DNA from: Gammaproteobacteria bacterium
Lineage (GTDB): Bacteria; Pseudomonadota; Gammaproteobacteria; Arenicellales; JAJDZL01
Assembly (NCBI GenBank): GCA_022823405.1
Contig: JAJDXD010000063.1
Span: forward strand, 1 to 54,714
Reading direction: 5' to 3'
Length of the DNA stretch: 54,714 nucleotides
The notes under the pieces are model-generated. The model saw only the letters and a list, made by a program, of their open reading frames with translations. It was not told where the DNA came from and made no database searches. Both the position numbers and the translations under genes were made by a program. Below, piece after piece: positions 18,770 through 28,690 of this stretch; the first letter of the stretch is position 1, and each line of letters opens with the position of its first letter.

Positions 18770-18791
18770 GATCTGTCTGCTGCAACAGATC
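18770..18791 (-). other. Hairpin in the rpsB-tsf spacer
   Basis: Perfect inverted repeat GATCTGT / ACAGATC with an eight-base loop, about 40 bases after the rpsB stop. Not followed by a T-tract. A second short dyad, CGTAA-A-TTACG, lies at about 18753-18763. In E. coli the rpsB-tsf spacer also carries a hairpin that affects the relative output of the two genes; a similar role here is inference. Confidence 0.4.
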
Positions 18792-18830
18792 GCCGTCATT
18801 TCTCCGCTTTAACGACGAGTACTGTTCGAT

Positions 18831-19793
18831 CTATTCGGCTGTCGCTTCGGTTTCCTGTTCCTTTTCTTCAGATTCTGAATCTGAATCTGAATCCGCAGAC
18901 TGATCAACTGTTGGTTCCGGTTCAGTAGCCGCTTCTTCCACTACTGTGCCATCTGTGTCTGGTAGCGGCTCACCTGAGTCACTAGCCAACTCGGGTGCGA
19001 GCTCGCTGTCATCTGGCGCAACTGCTGCCTTGGCAGATGTCACACCTGTATTAACCATTGCTTCGACATCACCTTCAACATCGCTGTCGTGAATGAATGG
19101 ATCATTCTGAATGGTGGCATAACCGTTTAATACCGCGTCTGCCGCATATCTGCAATAAAGCTTGATTGCGCTGATCGAATCATCATTGCCAGGTATGACG
19201 TAATCGACACCTTCAGGATCACAGTTCGTGTCAACGATTGCTACAACGGGAATTCCCAGTTTATTGGCTTCCTTAATTGCAATGTTTTCATGTTTGACAT
19301 CAACAACAAACAACGCTTCAGGAAGGCCTTTCATGTTTCGAATGCCAGCAAGATTGCGATTCAAACGAAATCTTTCCCGCTCGATTCTCATCGCCTCCTT
19401 CTTAGACATCTTTGAATAACTCTCAGACTGAATCAGATCTTCAAGTTCTTTCAGTCGGTCGACAGACTGCCTGACTGTTGTATAGTTCGTCAGCATGCCG
19501 CCCAGCCATCGATGATAAACATATGGCGATCCGGCACGTTGCGCTTCTGCCTGAACGATTGCCCCAGCCTGAGATTTAGTCCCGACAAACATTACAGAAC
19601 CACGCTTGCTAGCTACAGCGCCTAGGTAATTCATCGCATCATTGAACATAGACAGTGTCTTTTCAAGATTGATGATGTGAATTTTGTTTCGATGCCCATA
19701 GATGTATGGGCTCATCTTGGGACACCAGAAGCGGGTTTGATGTCCGAAGTGCACACCAACTTCAAGCAGCTGGCGCATGGTTACGTCAGTCAC
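18831..19793 (-). CDS. rpsB: Ribosomal protein S2 with a long acidic C-terminal tail
   Basis: S2 binds the 30S head-body junction with S1. I choose GTG 19793 as start: AAAGGAG lies seven bases upstream, and the protein then begins with a short lead into [19 protein letters not shown], as in other S2 proteins. The open frame extends 13 codons further upstream without resemblance. The result is 320 residues, against about 241 in E. coli. The core is normal to about residue 233; the last 87 or so residues are a low-complexity Asp/Glu/Ser/Ala/Pro tail (for example [18 protein letters not shown]). It heads the macro-operon. Confidence 0.97.
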   Translation of the reverse strand: MTDVTMRQLLEVGVHFGHQTRFWCPKMSPYIYGHRNKIHIINLEKTLSMFNDAMNYLGAVASKRGSVMFVGTKSQAGAIVQAEAQRAGSPYVYHRWLGGMLTNYTTVRQSVDRLKELEDLIQSESYSKMSKKEAMRIERERFRLNRNLAGIRNMKGLPEALFVVDVKHENIAIKEANKLGIPVVAIVDTNCDPEGVDYVIPGNDDSISAIKLYCRYAADAVLNGYATIQNDPFIHDSDVEGDVEAMVNTGVTSAKAAVAPDDSELAPELASDSGEPLPDTDGTVVEEAATEPEPTVDQSADSDSDSESEEKEQETEATAE

Positions 19794-19800
19794 GAATTTT

Positions 19801-19807
19801 CTCCTTT
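19801..19807 (-). promoter_or_regulatory. Ribosome binding site of rpsB
   Basis: AAAGGAG on the minus strand, seven bases before the GTG at 19793. This near-ideal site decides the start against the upstream in-frame ATG at 19832. Confidence 0.8.
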
Positions 19808-19837
19808 GATTTGGGTTTAACAACCATGGCACTGCTC

Positions 19838-19854
19838 TGCCTACCCATTAGGCA
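19838..19854 (-). promoter_or_regulatory. Hairpin in the rpsB leader, possible autoregulatory site
   Basis: Perfect six-pair inverted repeat TGCCTA-(5)-TAGGCA in the untranslated leader, about 45 bases upstream of the GTG start. In E. coli, S2 represses its own mRNA through the leader; whether this hairpin is the counterpart here is inference from position only. Confidence 0.35.
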
Positions 19855-19898
19855 CCCTGACAGACAATGAAAATCCATGTGAGAATATGAAGCGCCCT

Positions 19899-19929
19899 AT
19901 TTTACTATGTATTGCTGGTGTTTACTGAA
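19899..19929 (-). promoter_or_regulatory. Candidate promoter of the rpsB operon
   Basis: On the minus strand, TTCAGT (19929-19924) and TAAAAT (19904-19899) are separated by 19 bases, and the -10 is followed by GGGCGC, a GC-rich discriminator like those of stringently controlled ribosomal promoters. The spacer is longer than ideal, so this is tentative. Confidence 0.3.
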
Positions 19930-20245
19930 CGATGGAGTAAGTTTATCAGAGTTCATTCTCTGAAAATCCCGCCGACTAACGGTAAGTTAACTGAACGAAA
20001 TCATTTGAGTTTGCAAAAACATTCGCTCCTATGACAAAAGCTATTACGATTTGAATTGAATGTAATTGTCGGTTGCACACCCCTGAGAACTTGGTTTTCA
20101 AGTCGATCAATTTACGAATATGAGTTTCTGACAGGAATCGAATCAATGTCAGCCACACCGATTAAAATATGGAAATCTTGTTCCTTGTGCATAGCACCCT
20201 GCTCCGTAACTCGGAGACTGCAAATTCAGCCTGCTACGAACGCTA
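19930..20245. other. Divergent intergenic region between rpsB and map
   Basis: About 450 bases separate the rpsB start from the map start. Apart from the rpsB leader elements, I see AT-rich sequence and a small inverted repeat CTCCG-TAACT-CGGAG at about 20203-20217 upstream of map. No convincing map promoter, RNA gene or protein gene was recognised. Confidence 0.4.
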
Positions 20246-21019
20246 ATGTCCAAAATAAGTATCAAATCCGCTGACGAAATTGAAAAGATGCGCACTGCCG
20301 GTCGCTTGGCCGCTTCCGTGCTTGACATGATCGGAGAACATGTCAAAGTTGGTATTACAACGGATGAGCTCAATTCAATCTGTCACGAATTCATCGTCAA
20401 TGAACTCAATGCGATTCCCGCACCGTTGAACTACAGAGGATTCCCAAAGTCCATTTGCACTTCAATCAATAACGTGGTCTGTCACGGCATCCCAGGTCCC
20501 AGAGTTTTAAAGAAAGGTGACACAATCAATATCGATGTTACTGTTATTAAAGACGATTTTCATGGTGACACGAGCAGAATGTACTTTGTAGGAAAGCCCT
20601 CCATCAAAGCTTCTCGACTGAGCCGAATCTGTTATGAGGCCATGATGCGCGGAATTGAAACCATAAAGCCGGGAACTCGTTTAGGTGATCTTGGATATGC
20701 TGTACAGAAACACGCGGAATCTCATGGGTATTCCGTTGTTCGTGAGTATTGTGGGCATGGGATTGGACGTCGTTTTCACGAAGAACCACATGTCCTGCAC
20801 TACGGAAAGCCCGATACCGGAATTGAATTGGAACAGGGTATGACCTTTACAGTTGAACCCATGGTAAACGCCGGAAAAAAAGAAACCCGACTTCAGGCAG
20901 ACAGGTGGACCGTTGTAACCAGTGATGGAAGCCTGTCAGCACAGTGGGAGCATACTGTGCTTGTAACCGAATCAGGGTATGAAATTCTCACGCTTTCTGA
21001 CAATTCCCAAACAGCCTGA
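20246..21019 (+). CDS. map: Methionine aminopeptidase, type I
   Basis: Map removes the N-terminal methionine from new proteins. The 257-residue type I enzyme shows all five metal ligands: D97 and D108 (NIDVTVIKDDFHGDT), H171 (YCGHGIGRRFHEEPH), E204 (FTVEPM) and E235 (QWEHTVLV). It is divergent from rpsB, the classical arrangement, and is followed by glnD after 44 bases on the same strand. Confidence 0.98.
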   Translation: MSKISIKSADEIEKMRTAGRLAASVLDMIGEHVKVGITTDELNSICHEFIVNELNAIPAPLNYRGFPKSICTSINNVVCHGIPGPRVLKKGDTINIDVTVIKDDFHGDTSRMYFVGKPSIKASRLSRICYEAMMRGIETIKPGTRLGDLGYAVQKHAESHGYSVVREYCGHGIGRRFHEEPHVLHYGKPDTGIELEQGMTFTVEPMVNAGKKETRLQADRWTVVTSDGSLSAQWEHTVLVTESGYEILTLSDNSQTA

Positions 21020-21063
21020 CTCCTAACTTCCAAATTATTCAGGGAACAACCAACCCAACTTGA

Positions 21064-23739
21064 ATGAGAAAGCACGTGTCCACCGCTGCTTTGCATATTG
21101 ACGCAAACATACGAGATTTTCGTCAGCGCATCAACGATAGCGCAAGCAAACTCAACCAAATGCACGACAGGAACGTCAGGCCAGTACGCCTTGTCCAGTT
21201 TCGAGTCAATTCAGTCGATTCAATATTGAAAGACGCATGGAACGAAATGATGCAACAACCTGCGTGCAATCAAGACATGGCATTGGTTGCGGTAGGCGGT
21301 TATGGAAGAGAGGAACTCAATCCTTACTCTGATATCGACATCTTAATTCTTATCGACAACGGTGTTCAAGAAAAATATGCGCCGATGATTGAGCAATTTG
21401 TTCGCTTTCTCTGGGATATTGGATACGAAATCGGACACAGTATCAGGACATTAGGGGATTGTGTCAAGCAGTCTCGAAACGACATCACCGTCATGACTAA
21501 CCTGCTCGAAGCCCGTTACTGCGCAGGGTCGAATGAGCTGTTTTCCCAACTGAAACCAACGTTGGAAAAGAGCAAGGTATGGCCAGTTCGAAAGTTCTAT
21601 CAGGCCAAGTTGGATGAATTGGAAACAAGACATCACAAATTTGCCGATACAGCCTTCAATCTCGAGCCAAATGTAAAGGAAGGACCTGGTGGGCTTCGGG
21701 ATATCCACACCATCATGTGGATTGCAATGCGATATTTCGGTGGTCGGGATCTACACGGCTTGGTTGAGCACGGTTTTCTTCTCGAGGAAGAGTATCAATC
21801 TCTTATTCGCGGCAGAAACTATCTCTGGAAAATGCGAAACGCTTTGCACATCGTCGCTGGTCGGCGTGAAGACCGACTGCTGTTTGCCCACCAAGTTAAG
21901 TTAGCAAAAGTCTTCGGATGTTTTGATGATGATTCAAACAAAGCCGTCGAAAAGCTCATGAAACCGTATTTTCGAACTGTAAAAGAATTGCGGCACATTA
22001 CGTCCATGCTTCAGCAACACTTGTACGAAACAATCTTTGCACCAAAACGCCACAAGATCAAGGCGATTAACGAAAGATTCAGGCTAGTCGACGGATATCT
22101 CGACTTTGCTAACCCAGCCCAGATTGATCAATTTCCGCAGATTCTGGTTGAAGCTTGCACGCTGTTTCAAAATCATGAAAAAATTCGAGGTGTTCGATCC
22201 AGCACTCTAAGGCTGATGCGTTCAAAAAGGCGACTCATCAATCGGCAGTTAAGGCTTAGACAGGATGTCCAGGCAGCATTGATCAACATTTTCAGCAAAG
22301 AGCAACGTTTAACAGAAACCCTTAAGCTGATGGATGATACAAATCTGCTGGGAAGACTGATCCCGCAATTTAAGCAGATTACAGGTCAATTGCAATATGA
22401 CCTGTTTCATGTCTATACCGTGGACGCTCATCTTCTTAACGTTATTTGGCACTTACACCAATTAACCCGGCCGGAAACAGCCCAAGAACTACCCGCTGCC
22501 TGGGAAGCCATGAAACGACTTGTCAAACCAGAACGTCTTTTCCTTGCAGGACTATTTCATGACATCGCCAAAGGCCAGAGCGGTGATCACTCACAACTTG
22601 GTGAAGTTCAAAGCTATAAATTTTGCAAGGACGCAAAAATGAGTGAATACGATGCACATTTTGTTGCCTGGCTTGTACGACATCATCTTGCCATGAGTTT
22701 TACCAGCCAAAGAGAAGACCTCAATGACCCGGAGGTTATTTCAAGATTTGCAACCAAAGTTGGCAATCAGGAGCATCTCGACAATCTGTACCTTTTAACT
22801 ATTGCTGACATGCGTGGCACCGGTCCTAACGTATGGAATGACTGGAAAGGCAAAATGCTGGAACACCTGTTTCTTGCAACGTCCAGAGCGTTATTGACCA
22901 ATACGCTACCTCACGATGAAGTTATGCCGCGCATTCAGGAAGTTCAACTTGATTCCCTCGCACAGTTGAATAAACAACCTCGATTAAAAACTTCAGCCCA
23001 AAGGATTTGGGAATTGCTGGATGATGACTATTTCTTGAGTTACGATGCCAACACCATTGCATGGCATGTTGAACAGCTGTCGAATGCCAGCGCGATTGAT
23101 TTTCCACTGGTTGCTTTTCGTACTCATCCATCGATTGAAGTTGTTCAGGTGCTCGTGTTTGCCACCAGTTCTGATGAACTTTTTACTATTGTTGCAGGCG
23201 CACTAGACAGGCAGCACCTCAACGTAGTTGAAGCCAGGATGCATCCACTGCCGAACGGACTGACTGCGTATACATTTGTCGTGCTTACCCCTGATTCGTA
23301 CGCGAGTCAGTCAGAGCGATATCTTAGGAGCAGTGAAGACGAAGTTTACCATTCCATCATCAATCGAAAAATTGAACACAGTCCAAGATCTGTTGCACCC
23401 CATCGGGTTGCACAACACATGCAGTTTCCAACACGGGCGGTATTTTCCCACTCATCCGGCAGCGACTATACAATGATGGAAATTTCCGCCAGAGACAGAC
23501 CTGGACTCTTGTACCTTGTGGTTCGAACTCTGCTGAAACACAGAATCAAACTGTTGTCTGCGAAAATTACAACCAGTGGCGTTCGGGTTCGAGATGTATT
23601 TTTCATTGTTGATCGGGATGGAAATTACCTGGCAGACAAAAAAACTCAATCTATTCTTGCAGATGACATTCGACAAGCAGTGGACAGCGTGACACATTCA
23701 AAAAGTCGACGAAGTACTCAACTCAAGGAGCATTCATGA
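21064..23739 (+). CDS. glnD: Bifunctional [protein-PII] uridylyltransferase/uridylyl-removing enzyme
   Basis: GlnD senses glutamine and modifies the PII proteins (GlnB/GlnK), thereby controlling nitrogen assimilation. The 891-residue length equals E. coli GlnD (890). Domains: nucleotidyltransferase with [19 protein letters not shown] (residues 78-96; D90 and D92 bind metal), the GlnD-type helical region, an HD domain with [11 protein letters not shown] (H499, D500), and two C-terminal ACT domains that bind glutamine (about 700-780 and 805-880). It overlaps dapD by four bases (ATGA). Confidence 0.98.
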   Translation: MRKHVSTAALHIDANIRDFRQRINDSASKLNQMHDRNVRPVRLVQFRVNSVDSILKDAWNEMMQQPACNQDMALVAVGGYGREELNPYSDIDILILIDNGVQEKYAPMIEQFVRFLWDIGYEIGHSIRTLGDCVKQSRNDITVMTNLLEARYCAGSNELFSQLKPTLEKSKVWPVRKFYQAKLDELETRHHKFADTAFNLEPNVKEGPGGLRDIHTIMWIAMRYFGGRDLHGLVEHGFLLEEEYQSLIRGRNYLWKMRNALHIVAGRREDRLLFAHQVKLAKVFGCFDDDSNKAVEKLMKPYFRTVKELRHITSMLQQHLYETIFAPKRHKIKAINERFRLVDGYLDFANPAQIDQFPQILVEACTLFQNHEKIRGVRSSTLRLMRSKRRLINRQLRLRQDVQAALINIFSKEQRLTETLKLMDDTNLLGRLIPQFKQITGQLQYDLFHVYTVDAHLLNVIWHLHQLTRPETAQELPAAWEAMKRLVKPERLFLAGLFHDIAKGQSGDHSQLGEVQSYKFCKDAKMSEYDAHFVAWLVRHHLAMSFTSQREDLNDPEVISRFATKVGNQEHLDNLYLLTIADMRGTGPNVWNDWKGKMLEHLFLATSRALLTNTLPHDEVMPRIQEVQLDSLAQLNKQPRLKTSAQRIWELLDDDYFLSYDANTIAWHVEQLSNASAIDFPLVAFRTHPSIEVVQVLVFATSSDELFTIVAGALDRQHLNVVEARMHPLPNGLTAYTFVVLTPDSYASQSERYLRSSEDEVYHSIINRKIEHSPRSVAPHRVAQHMQFPTRAVFSHSSGSDYTMMEISARDRPGLLYLVVRTLLKHRIKLLSAKITTSGVRVRDVFFIVDRDGNYLADKKTQSILADDIRQAVDSVTHSKSRRSTQLKEHS

Positions 23740-24557
23740 ATAATCTGGAATCAACAATCAACGCTGCGTTTGATCATCGCTCGACGATCAGTCCGAATAA
23801 CTGCCCAGCTGATGTACGCGAGGCAATCGATGAAACCCTAGCGGCACTCAATGACGGAAAAACACGGGTCGCCGAAAAACTTAACGGCCAATGGCATGTG
23901 AATGAGTGGGTCAAAAAAGCTGTATTGCTATCGTTTCGTATTAAAGAGAATTCCGTCATACGTGATGGAAACGCCACTTATTTTGACAAGGTCGACCGGA
24001 AGTTCACTGATTTTGGCGAACAGGACTTTATTGCAGGTGGATACCGTGTCGTTCCGCCAGCAACTGTCCGCAACGGTGCATTTATTGCCCGAAATGTAGT
24101 GTTGATGCCAAGCTATGTGAATATTGGAGCATATGTTGACGAAGGAACAATGGTCGACACTTGGGCGACAGTGGGATCTTGCGCACAAATTGGCAAGAAT
24201 GTCCACCTGTCCGGAGGTGCTGGAATAGGCGGCGTGCTTGAACCACTTCAGGCAACACCAACCATCATTGAAGACGACTGCTTTATTGGTGCCAGAAGCG
24301 AAATCGTTGAAGGCGTTATAGTCGGTCAGGGTTCTGTGATTTCAATGGGCGTGTACATCGGTCAGAGTACAAAAATTTTCAATCGAAATACTGGGGAAAC
24401 AACCTTCGGTTATGTGCCACCGGGTTCGGTAGTGGTGTCGGGATCACTGCCCTCCTCTGACGGAAATTGCAGTCTGTACTGTGCAGTAATTGTCAAACAG
24501 GTCGATGAAAAAACCCGTAGCAAAACTTCGTTGAATGAGTTGCTGCGATTTGACTAG
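23736..24557 (+). CDS. dapD: Tetrahydrodipicolinate N-succinyltransferase
   Basis: DapD succinylates tetrahydrodipicolinate in the lysine/meso-diaminopimelate pathway, feeding peptidoglycan. The protein has 273 residues (274 in E. coli), with an N-terminal helical domain, then hexapeptide beta-helix repeats ([39 protein letters not shown]). The start codon overlaps the glnD stop (ATGA). The gene converges on alr with only four bases between stops. Confidence 0.98.
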   Translation: MNNLESTINAAFDHRSTISPNNCPADVREAIDETLAALNDGKTRVAEKLNGQWHVNEWVKKAVLLSFRIKENSVIRDGNATYFDKVDRKFTDFGEQDFIAGGYRVVPPATVRNGAFIARNVVLMPSYVNIGAYVDEGTMVDTWATVGSCAQIGKNVHLSGGAGIGGVLEPLQATPTIIEDDCFIGARSEIVEGVIVGQGSVISMGVYIGQSTKIFNRNTGETTFGYVPPGSVVVSGSLPSSDGNCSLYCAVIVKQVDEKTRSKTSLNELLRFD

Positions 24558-24561
24558 AATG

Positions 24562-25632
24562 TCACTCTTCAGTCAGCGTGACTGTCCGAGGATTGAGGCT
24601 GGTGAAAATTTCGTATGGTATCGTGCCAGCCGCAACCGCTAAATCTTCGACGGGCAGGCCGTCTCCAAATAATTTAACTGGAGTGCCGACTTCTGCGTCT
24701 GGAACCTGGTTTAAATCGACCGCTAGTGAATCCATTGACACGCGACCGATTACGTTTACCTTACGGTTTCTAATCAACACTTTAGCATTGCTGGAAGCAC
24801 TTCGAAAATAACCGTCTCCATATCCTGCAGCGACGATCCCGATTTGTGTATTTTCAGTACACTTCCAAGTGCATCCATAACCGACGCTCGCACCTGCTGA
24901 CAGTTTCTTTTTGGAAATAATCTTCGAATAAAGGTTCATCACTGGTTTAAGGCAAAGTTGGTGGGCAGGGATTTCAGGAAAGGGTGAAGCTCCGTAAAGC
25001 ATGATTCCAGGTCTAATCCACCCTACCCGGCTTTCTGGCCAGCGCAGTATACCCGCTGAGTTGGCGAGGCTTATGGAATGCTGCCAGTTTGTAAAATTGC
25101 GATGAAACTGATCGATCTGCTGGCTTGTAAACTGTGAATTTAGGTCATCAGCACACGCAAAATGCGTCATCAGCCCCTTGATTCGAATTGAAGAATTTGA
25201 CATAGCCCTTTCGATCGGTTTTACAAAGTCTTCTATCGAAAAACCCAAACGATTCATTCCCGTATCAAACTTGATCCAAATCGCTAATTGATCAAATTTG
25301 GCCGACTCCAGCATTTTGAACTGCTCATCACAGTAGATGACAGGCTCCAATGAGTGGCGACTTAGCAAAATAACCTGATCCGGTGAACTAAACCCTGACA
25401 GAATGGTTATTGGTTTATCAACTGAAGATTCTCTCAGATTGACTGCCTCATCCACGCTGGCTACAGCGAACCCTTCTACATTTGATTCAAGAGTCTTGGC
25501 AACCCGAATCAGCCCGTGTCCATACGCATCCTTTTTTACAACTGCCATCACTCGCGCAGCTGGCGCATGTTGGCGGGCTATCGACAGATTGTGCAGTAAC
25601 GCGGCTAGGTTAACAGAGCCATAAACGTGCAT
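24562..25632 (-). CDS. alr: Alanine racemase
   Basis: Alr is a PLP enzyme making D-alanine for peptidoglycan. The 356-residue protein carries the PLP lysine K33 in VVKKDAYGHGL, the conserved KFDTGMNRLGF, and GYGCTWKC, which includes the catalytic tyrosine region of the C-terminal domain, followed by GRVSMDSLAVDL. It follows dnaB after 47 bases on the minus strand, matching the dnaB-alr order of many gammaproteobacteria. Confidence 0.97.
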   Translation of the reverse strand: MHVYGSVNLAALLHNLSIARQHAPAARVMAVVKKDAYGHGLIRVAKTLESNVEGFAVASVDEAVNLRESSVDKPITILSGFSSPDQVILLSRHSLEPVIYCDEQFKMLESAKFDQLAIWIKFDTGMNRLGFSIEDFVKPIERAMSNSSIRIKGLMTHFACADDLNSQFTSQQIDQFHRNFTNWQHSISLANSAGILRWPESRVGWIRPGIMLYGASPFPEIPAHQLCLKPVMNLYSKIISKKKLSAGASVGYGCTWKCTENTQIGIVAAGYGDGYFRSASSNAKVLIRNRKVNVIGRVSMDSLAVDLNQVPDAEVGTPVKLFGDGLPVEDLAVAAGTIPYEIFTSLNPRTVTLTEE

Positions 25633-25679
25633 GATCCCTGGGCTCAGGAGGATAGGCTCAATTCAGGATACATTGATGA

Positions 25680-27122
25680 TTAGATATCGTATTCATCCTT
25701 GGCGGGGGTTTCGAATCGTGTGCATTCCTCAATAAACCACAGTTCAACCTTACCTGTTTCACCATTACGGTGCTTGGCAACAATGATCTCGGCCATGTTT
25801 TGATCCTTGGTATTTTTATCGAATTTCACTTCTCGATGAATGAGCAATACCAGGTCAGCATCCTGTTCAATTGCTCCAGAGTCACGCAAATCTGCCATGA
25901 TCGGTCGATTACGATTCTCAGCAGCTCGATTTAACTGAGATAAACAAATGACTGGGATCTTCAACTCCTTTGCGAGAAACTTCAGCTCGCGAGTAATCCC
26001 TGCGATTTCGTGAACCCTATTTTCAAACTTGCTCTGCATCTGCAACAATTGCAGGTAATCCACAATCACAAGATCCAATCCACCTCTTTCACGATGCATG
26101 CGTCTTGCACGAGCAGAAATTTCAATCGGTGACAGTCCGGAGGTGTCATCAATGTAGATTTGTGCGTCATTCAGCAGATCATAGGCAACAGCAAGTCTCC
26201 GCCACGCGTTATCTGCCTCTACCCCTACGCCGAGTTTGCCGTCTCGTATCCGTTTTGAGTCAATGGTGCTCAACGACGACAGCGAACGAGTTGCTAGTGA
26301 AACACCTGACATTTCAAGGCTAAAAATAGCGACTCGAAGCTTTTTCTGGATTGCTGCGTATTCGGCTATGTTGAGCGCTAATGCAGTTTTCCCCATACTG
26401 GGGCGCCCAGCGATAATGATGAGATCAGATGGTTGAAAGCCCAACGTCATGTTGTCGAGTTCAACAAATCCAGAAGGAACGCCAGTCGTTCCTTCGCTTG
26501 GAGGATTCCTAAACAGGTTTTCAATCTTATCGAATGCTTCTTTCGCTGAATTTTTAAATGGCGTCAGGCCAACATTGGATTTTTCTTCCCTGTCAATGTC
26601 GTAAATCAAATGTTGAGATTTACTTAGCACCTCTGTAGCAGGAGATTCACCTGAATCAAGAACCATTCGACGAATATCGTGAGTACAACGGAGCAGCCTG
26701 CGCAGAAGTCCGCAATCATGTACGATTTTGGCGTACGATTCTATATTTCCGGCATACGGTGTCTCGTTAGCCAATTCCAGCAGGTATTCAATTCCACCCG
26801 CTTTTTCCAAGTCTCCGGATTGTTCGAGTGCTGTTCGAGTTGTTACCAGATCAACATTTTCAGACTTTTCAAGCAACCTCGAAAAAGCACCAAAAATCGC
26901 CTGATGCTTTTGTTGATAAAAGTCACTCGTATCAAGATAGCCAGTAATCCTATCGAACTGGGTGTTGTCGATAAGAATTGCGCCAAGCAACGCCTGCTCA
27001 GCATACAGATTATTCGGAATTACCCGCTGTCCAGAAAGAGAAGAACTTTCGTTGTATCTGGCCGCGATTGCAGAGTCGTCTGGAGCTTCTCGTTGTAAGC
27101 TTTCCTGCGACACTCGATTCAC
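25680..27122 (-). CDS. dnaB: Replicative DNA helicase DnaB
   Basis: DnaB is the hexameric 5'-3' helicase at the replication fork. The 480-residue protein has the N-terminal primase-interacting domain (LYAEQALLGAILIDN, residues 39-53), the linker, and a RecA-like domain with Walker A GRPSMGKT (239-246), GGLDLVIVDYLQLL (Walker B) and DLRDSGAIEQDADLV. No intein interrupts it. The start is GTG, directly after the rplI stop. Confidence 0.98.
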   Translation of the reverse strand: MNRVSQESLQREAPDDSAIAARYNESSSLSGQRVIPNNLYAEQALLGAILIDNTQFDRITGYLDTSDFYQQKHQAIFGAFSRLLEKSENVDLVTTRTALEQSGDLEKAGGIEYLLELANETPYAGNIESYAKIVHDCGLLRRLLRCTHDIRRMVLDSGESPATEVLSKSQHLIYDIDREEKSNVGLTPFKNSAKEAFDKIENLFRNPPSEGTTGVPSGFVELDNMTLGFQPSDLIIIAGRPSMGKTALALNIAEYAAIQKKLRVAIFSLEMSGVSLATRSLSSLSTIDSKRIRDGKLGVGVEADNAWRRLAVAYDLLNDAQIYIDDTSGLSPIEISARARRMHRERGGLDLVIVDYLQLLQMQSKFENRVHEIAGITRELKFLAKELKIPVICLSQLNRAAENRNRPIMADLRDSGAIEQDADLVLLIHREVKFDKNTKDQNMAEIIVAKHRNGETGKVELWFIEECTRFETPAKDEYDI

Positions 27123-27659
27123 TTACTCCGTCGATGTCTCATCGCCAGCAGGTTCATCTGAATCGGTAGTTTCTGATTCGGAAATTGGAGACTCTTCAGG
27201 CAACTCACCCGGACTTTCGGATATCACTGTAACCTTGATTTCGAATCGTACTTCTGGATGAACAACCACAGGAATAGTGTACTCTCCAGTGTTTTTGATG
27301 TTACCCTCCGGCATCAGAAGTTCTGATCTAAGTATTTCGGTATCGTGTTCTTCAGCAGCTAAAACAATGTCATTGGCTGCAACTGAACCGAACAAACGTC
27401 CCTCTTCGTCGATTACACGTCTAGAAATGGTGAGTTCCTTGATCGCACTTTCCGCACGTACCTTGGCAACATCCAAGCGAGCCTTTTCTTGCTTCAAAAG
27501 CTCCTCTCGTCGGCTTTCAACAGCAGCCATCGCTTCAGCGGTCGCTCGAACCGCTTTTCGTTGAGGAATCAAGAAATTTCGAGCATACCCAGGTTTGACC
27601 TCAACCGCGTCACCCAATTCACCGAGCTTTACAACAGATTCAAGCAGAATTACTTTCAT
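27123..27659 (-). CDS. rplI: Ribosomal protein L9 with an acidic C-terminal extension
   Basis: L9 binds 23S rRNA at the base of the L1 stalk. The N-terminal domain is typical (MKVILLESVVKLGELGDAVE, then VKPGYARNFLIP), joined by the long central helix to the C-terminal domain, which ends around VRFEIKVTV. The protein has 178 residues compared with 149 in E. coli. The extra 30 or so residues are rich in Glu, Ser and Asp (ESPGELPEESPISESETTDS onward). Confidence 0.97.
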   Translation of the reverse strand: MKVILLESVVKLGELGDAVEVKPGYARNFLIPQRKAVRATAEAMAAVESRREELLKQEKARLDVAKVRAESAIKELTISRRVIDEEGRLFGSVAANDIVLAAEEHDTEILRSELLMPEGNIKNTGEYTIPVVVHPEVRFEIKVTVISESPGELPEESPISESETTDSDEPAGDETSTE

Positions 27660-27671
27660 AGTTCATTCACC

Positions 27672-27899
27672 TCAGCCGTGAGAATCGGTGTAGGGAATAA
27701 GAGAAAGATATCGAGCCAATTTGATTGCGTGAGTCAACTGGCGCTGATACCTTGCTTTAGTCCCGGTACTGCGGCTGGGGAAAATTTTCCCGGATTCAGA
27801 AATGAAATTTTCCAAAAGTTCGATATCCTTGTAATCGATTTCGGTAATTCCATTTGCAGTGAAATAGCAGAACTTTTTCCTTCTTGCCCGGCGGTTCAT
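27672..27899 (-). CDS. rpsR: Ribosomal protein S18
   Basis: S18 forms a heterodimer with S6 on the 30S platform. The 75-residue, basic protein starts [17 protein letters not shown] and contains [18 protein letters not shown] and [13 protein letters not shown]. It overlaps rpsF by four bases (ATGA), so synthesis of the S6-S18 pair is probably coupled, and precedes rplI by 12 bases. Confidence 0.98.
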   Translation of the reverse strand: MNRRARRKKFCYFTANGITEIDYKDIELLENFISESGKIFPSRSTGTKARYQRQLTHAIKLARYLSLIPYTDSHG

Positions 27900-28495
27900 G
27901 ACGTCACCTCTTCATTATCATCATCTGTCTCATCTGTACTAACTGACTCAACAGCGTTTTCAGTATCTTCGCTGTCCGGCACATCTCCATTTTGACTTTC
28001 TTGCTCAGCCGATTCCGCTGCCGCTTCAGCTTCAGCGGCTTCTTTCTGAGCAGCCAATTCGGCTTGTCTGGCTTCTTCAGCCTTTCGCGCTTCTTCAGCT
28101 TTACGTGCTTCCTCCGCCTTTCGCGCTTCCTCCGCTGCCTCTTCAGCTTGCCTCTTTTCCTCAGCTTTTTTCTTGATAATCTGTTTGAGAATTGGAGACT
28201 GATCAGTGACTGGGCCGTCCTTTCGCAGAACCAGACTTCGAATGATTGAGTCGTTGTAGCGAAATACCGTCTCAATCTCCTCTTTAACTGATGGTTCGCA
28301 TTCGATATTCATCAGAAAGTACCCAGCTTTAAACAATTTCTGAATTGGATAGGCGAGTTTTCGCCGACCCCAGTCTTCGCAACGGTGTACTTTACCACCT
28401 GAATCTTCAACGATTCTACGGTAGCGATCAATGATTTCATCTTGCTGTTCACTCTGGTCGGGATGTACCAGGGCGACAATTTCATAATGACGCAT
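27896..28495 (-). CDS. rpsF: Ribosomal protein S6 with a long repeat-rich acidic tail
   Basis: S6 pairs with S18 on the 30S platform. The core ([17 protein letters not shown] to about residue 100) is normal. The protein has 199 residues, about 65 more than E. coli S6. The tail starts with a charged helix made of KAEEAR repeats (about residues 118-145), passes through an Ala/Glu-rich stretch and ends with an acidic Asp/Glu/Ser segment. E. coli S6 has only a short acidic end that RimK extends with glutamates. A good site (AGGAGA) precedes the ATG by about eight bases. Confidence 0.96.
   Translation of the reverse strand: MRHYEIVALVHPDQSEQQDEIIDRYRRIVEDSGGKVHRCEDWGRRKLAYPIQKLFKAGYFLMNIECEPSVKEEIETVFRYNDSIIRSLVLRKDGPVTDQSPILKQIIKKKAEEKRQAEEAAEEARKAEEARKAEEARKAEEARQAELAAQKEAAEAEAAAESAEQESQNGDVPDSEDTENAVESVSTDETDDDNEEVTS
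28062..28133 (-). repeat. 18-base tandem repeat in the rpsF tail
   Basis: Three clear 18-base units (28080-28097, 28098-28115, 28116-28133) plus a more diverged fourth at 28062-28079. Each encodes a six-residue KAEEAR-type unit. Units differ at a few, mostly silent, positions. Confidence 0.8.
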
Positions 28496-28602
28496 AGATA
28501 AGATCTCCTCTCGGATATTAGCCCTACTTTACCGGCGTTAACAGGGCAAGGAGTAGAGTGGTTAGCCGGAATGCTTAATTTATCCGATTCAGCTCAAAAT
28601 AA

Positions 28603-28646
28603 CAACTCAAATTTAGTTGAGAGACACAATCTCAAATGCAAGATTG
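28603..28646 (-). terminator. Weak hairpins after the enoyl-CoA hydratase gene
   Basis: Reading the minus strand, CAATCT/AGATTG (28646-28627, eight-base loop) is followed by CAACT/AGTTG (28619-28603) and then TTATTTT. Both stems are AT-rich, so termination would be weak. The rest of the 195-base gap up to rpsF has no gene that I can support. Confidence 0.3.
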
Positions 28647-28690
28647 GTAGCTTTTTGAGCAGCAAAAACGATACTTACTTCGCTCAATTC

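Noticed and set aside
24570..24584. CAGTCA-GCG-TGACTG inverted repeat at the dapD-alr junction as a terminator
   Set aside because: Lies in the alr coding end with no T-tract on either strand; too short to call.
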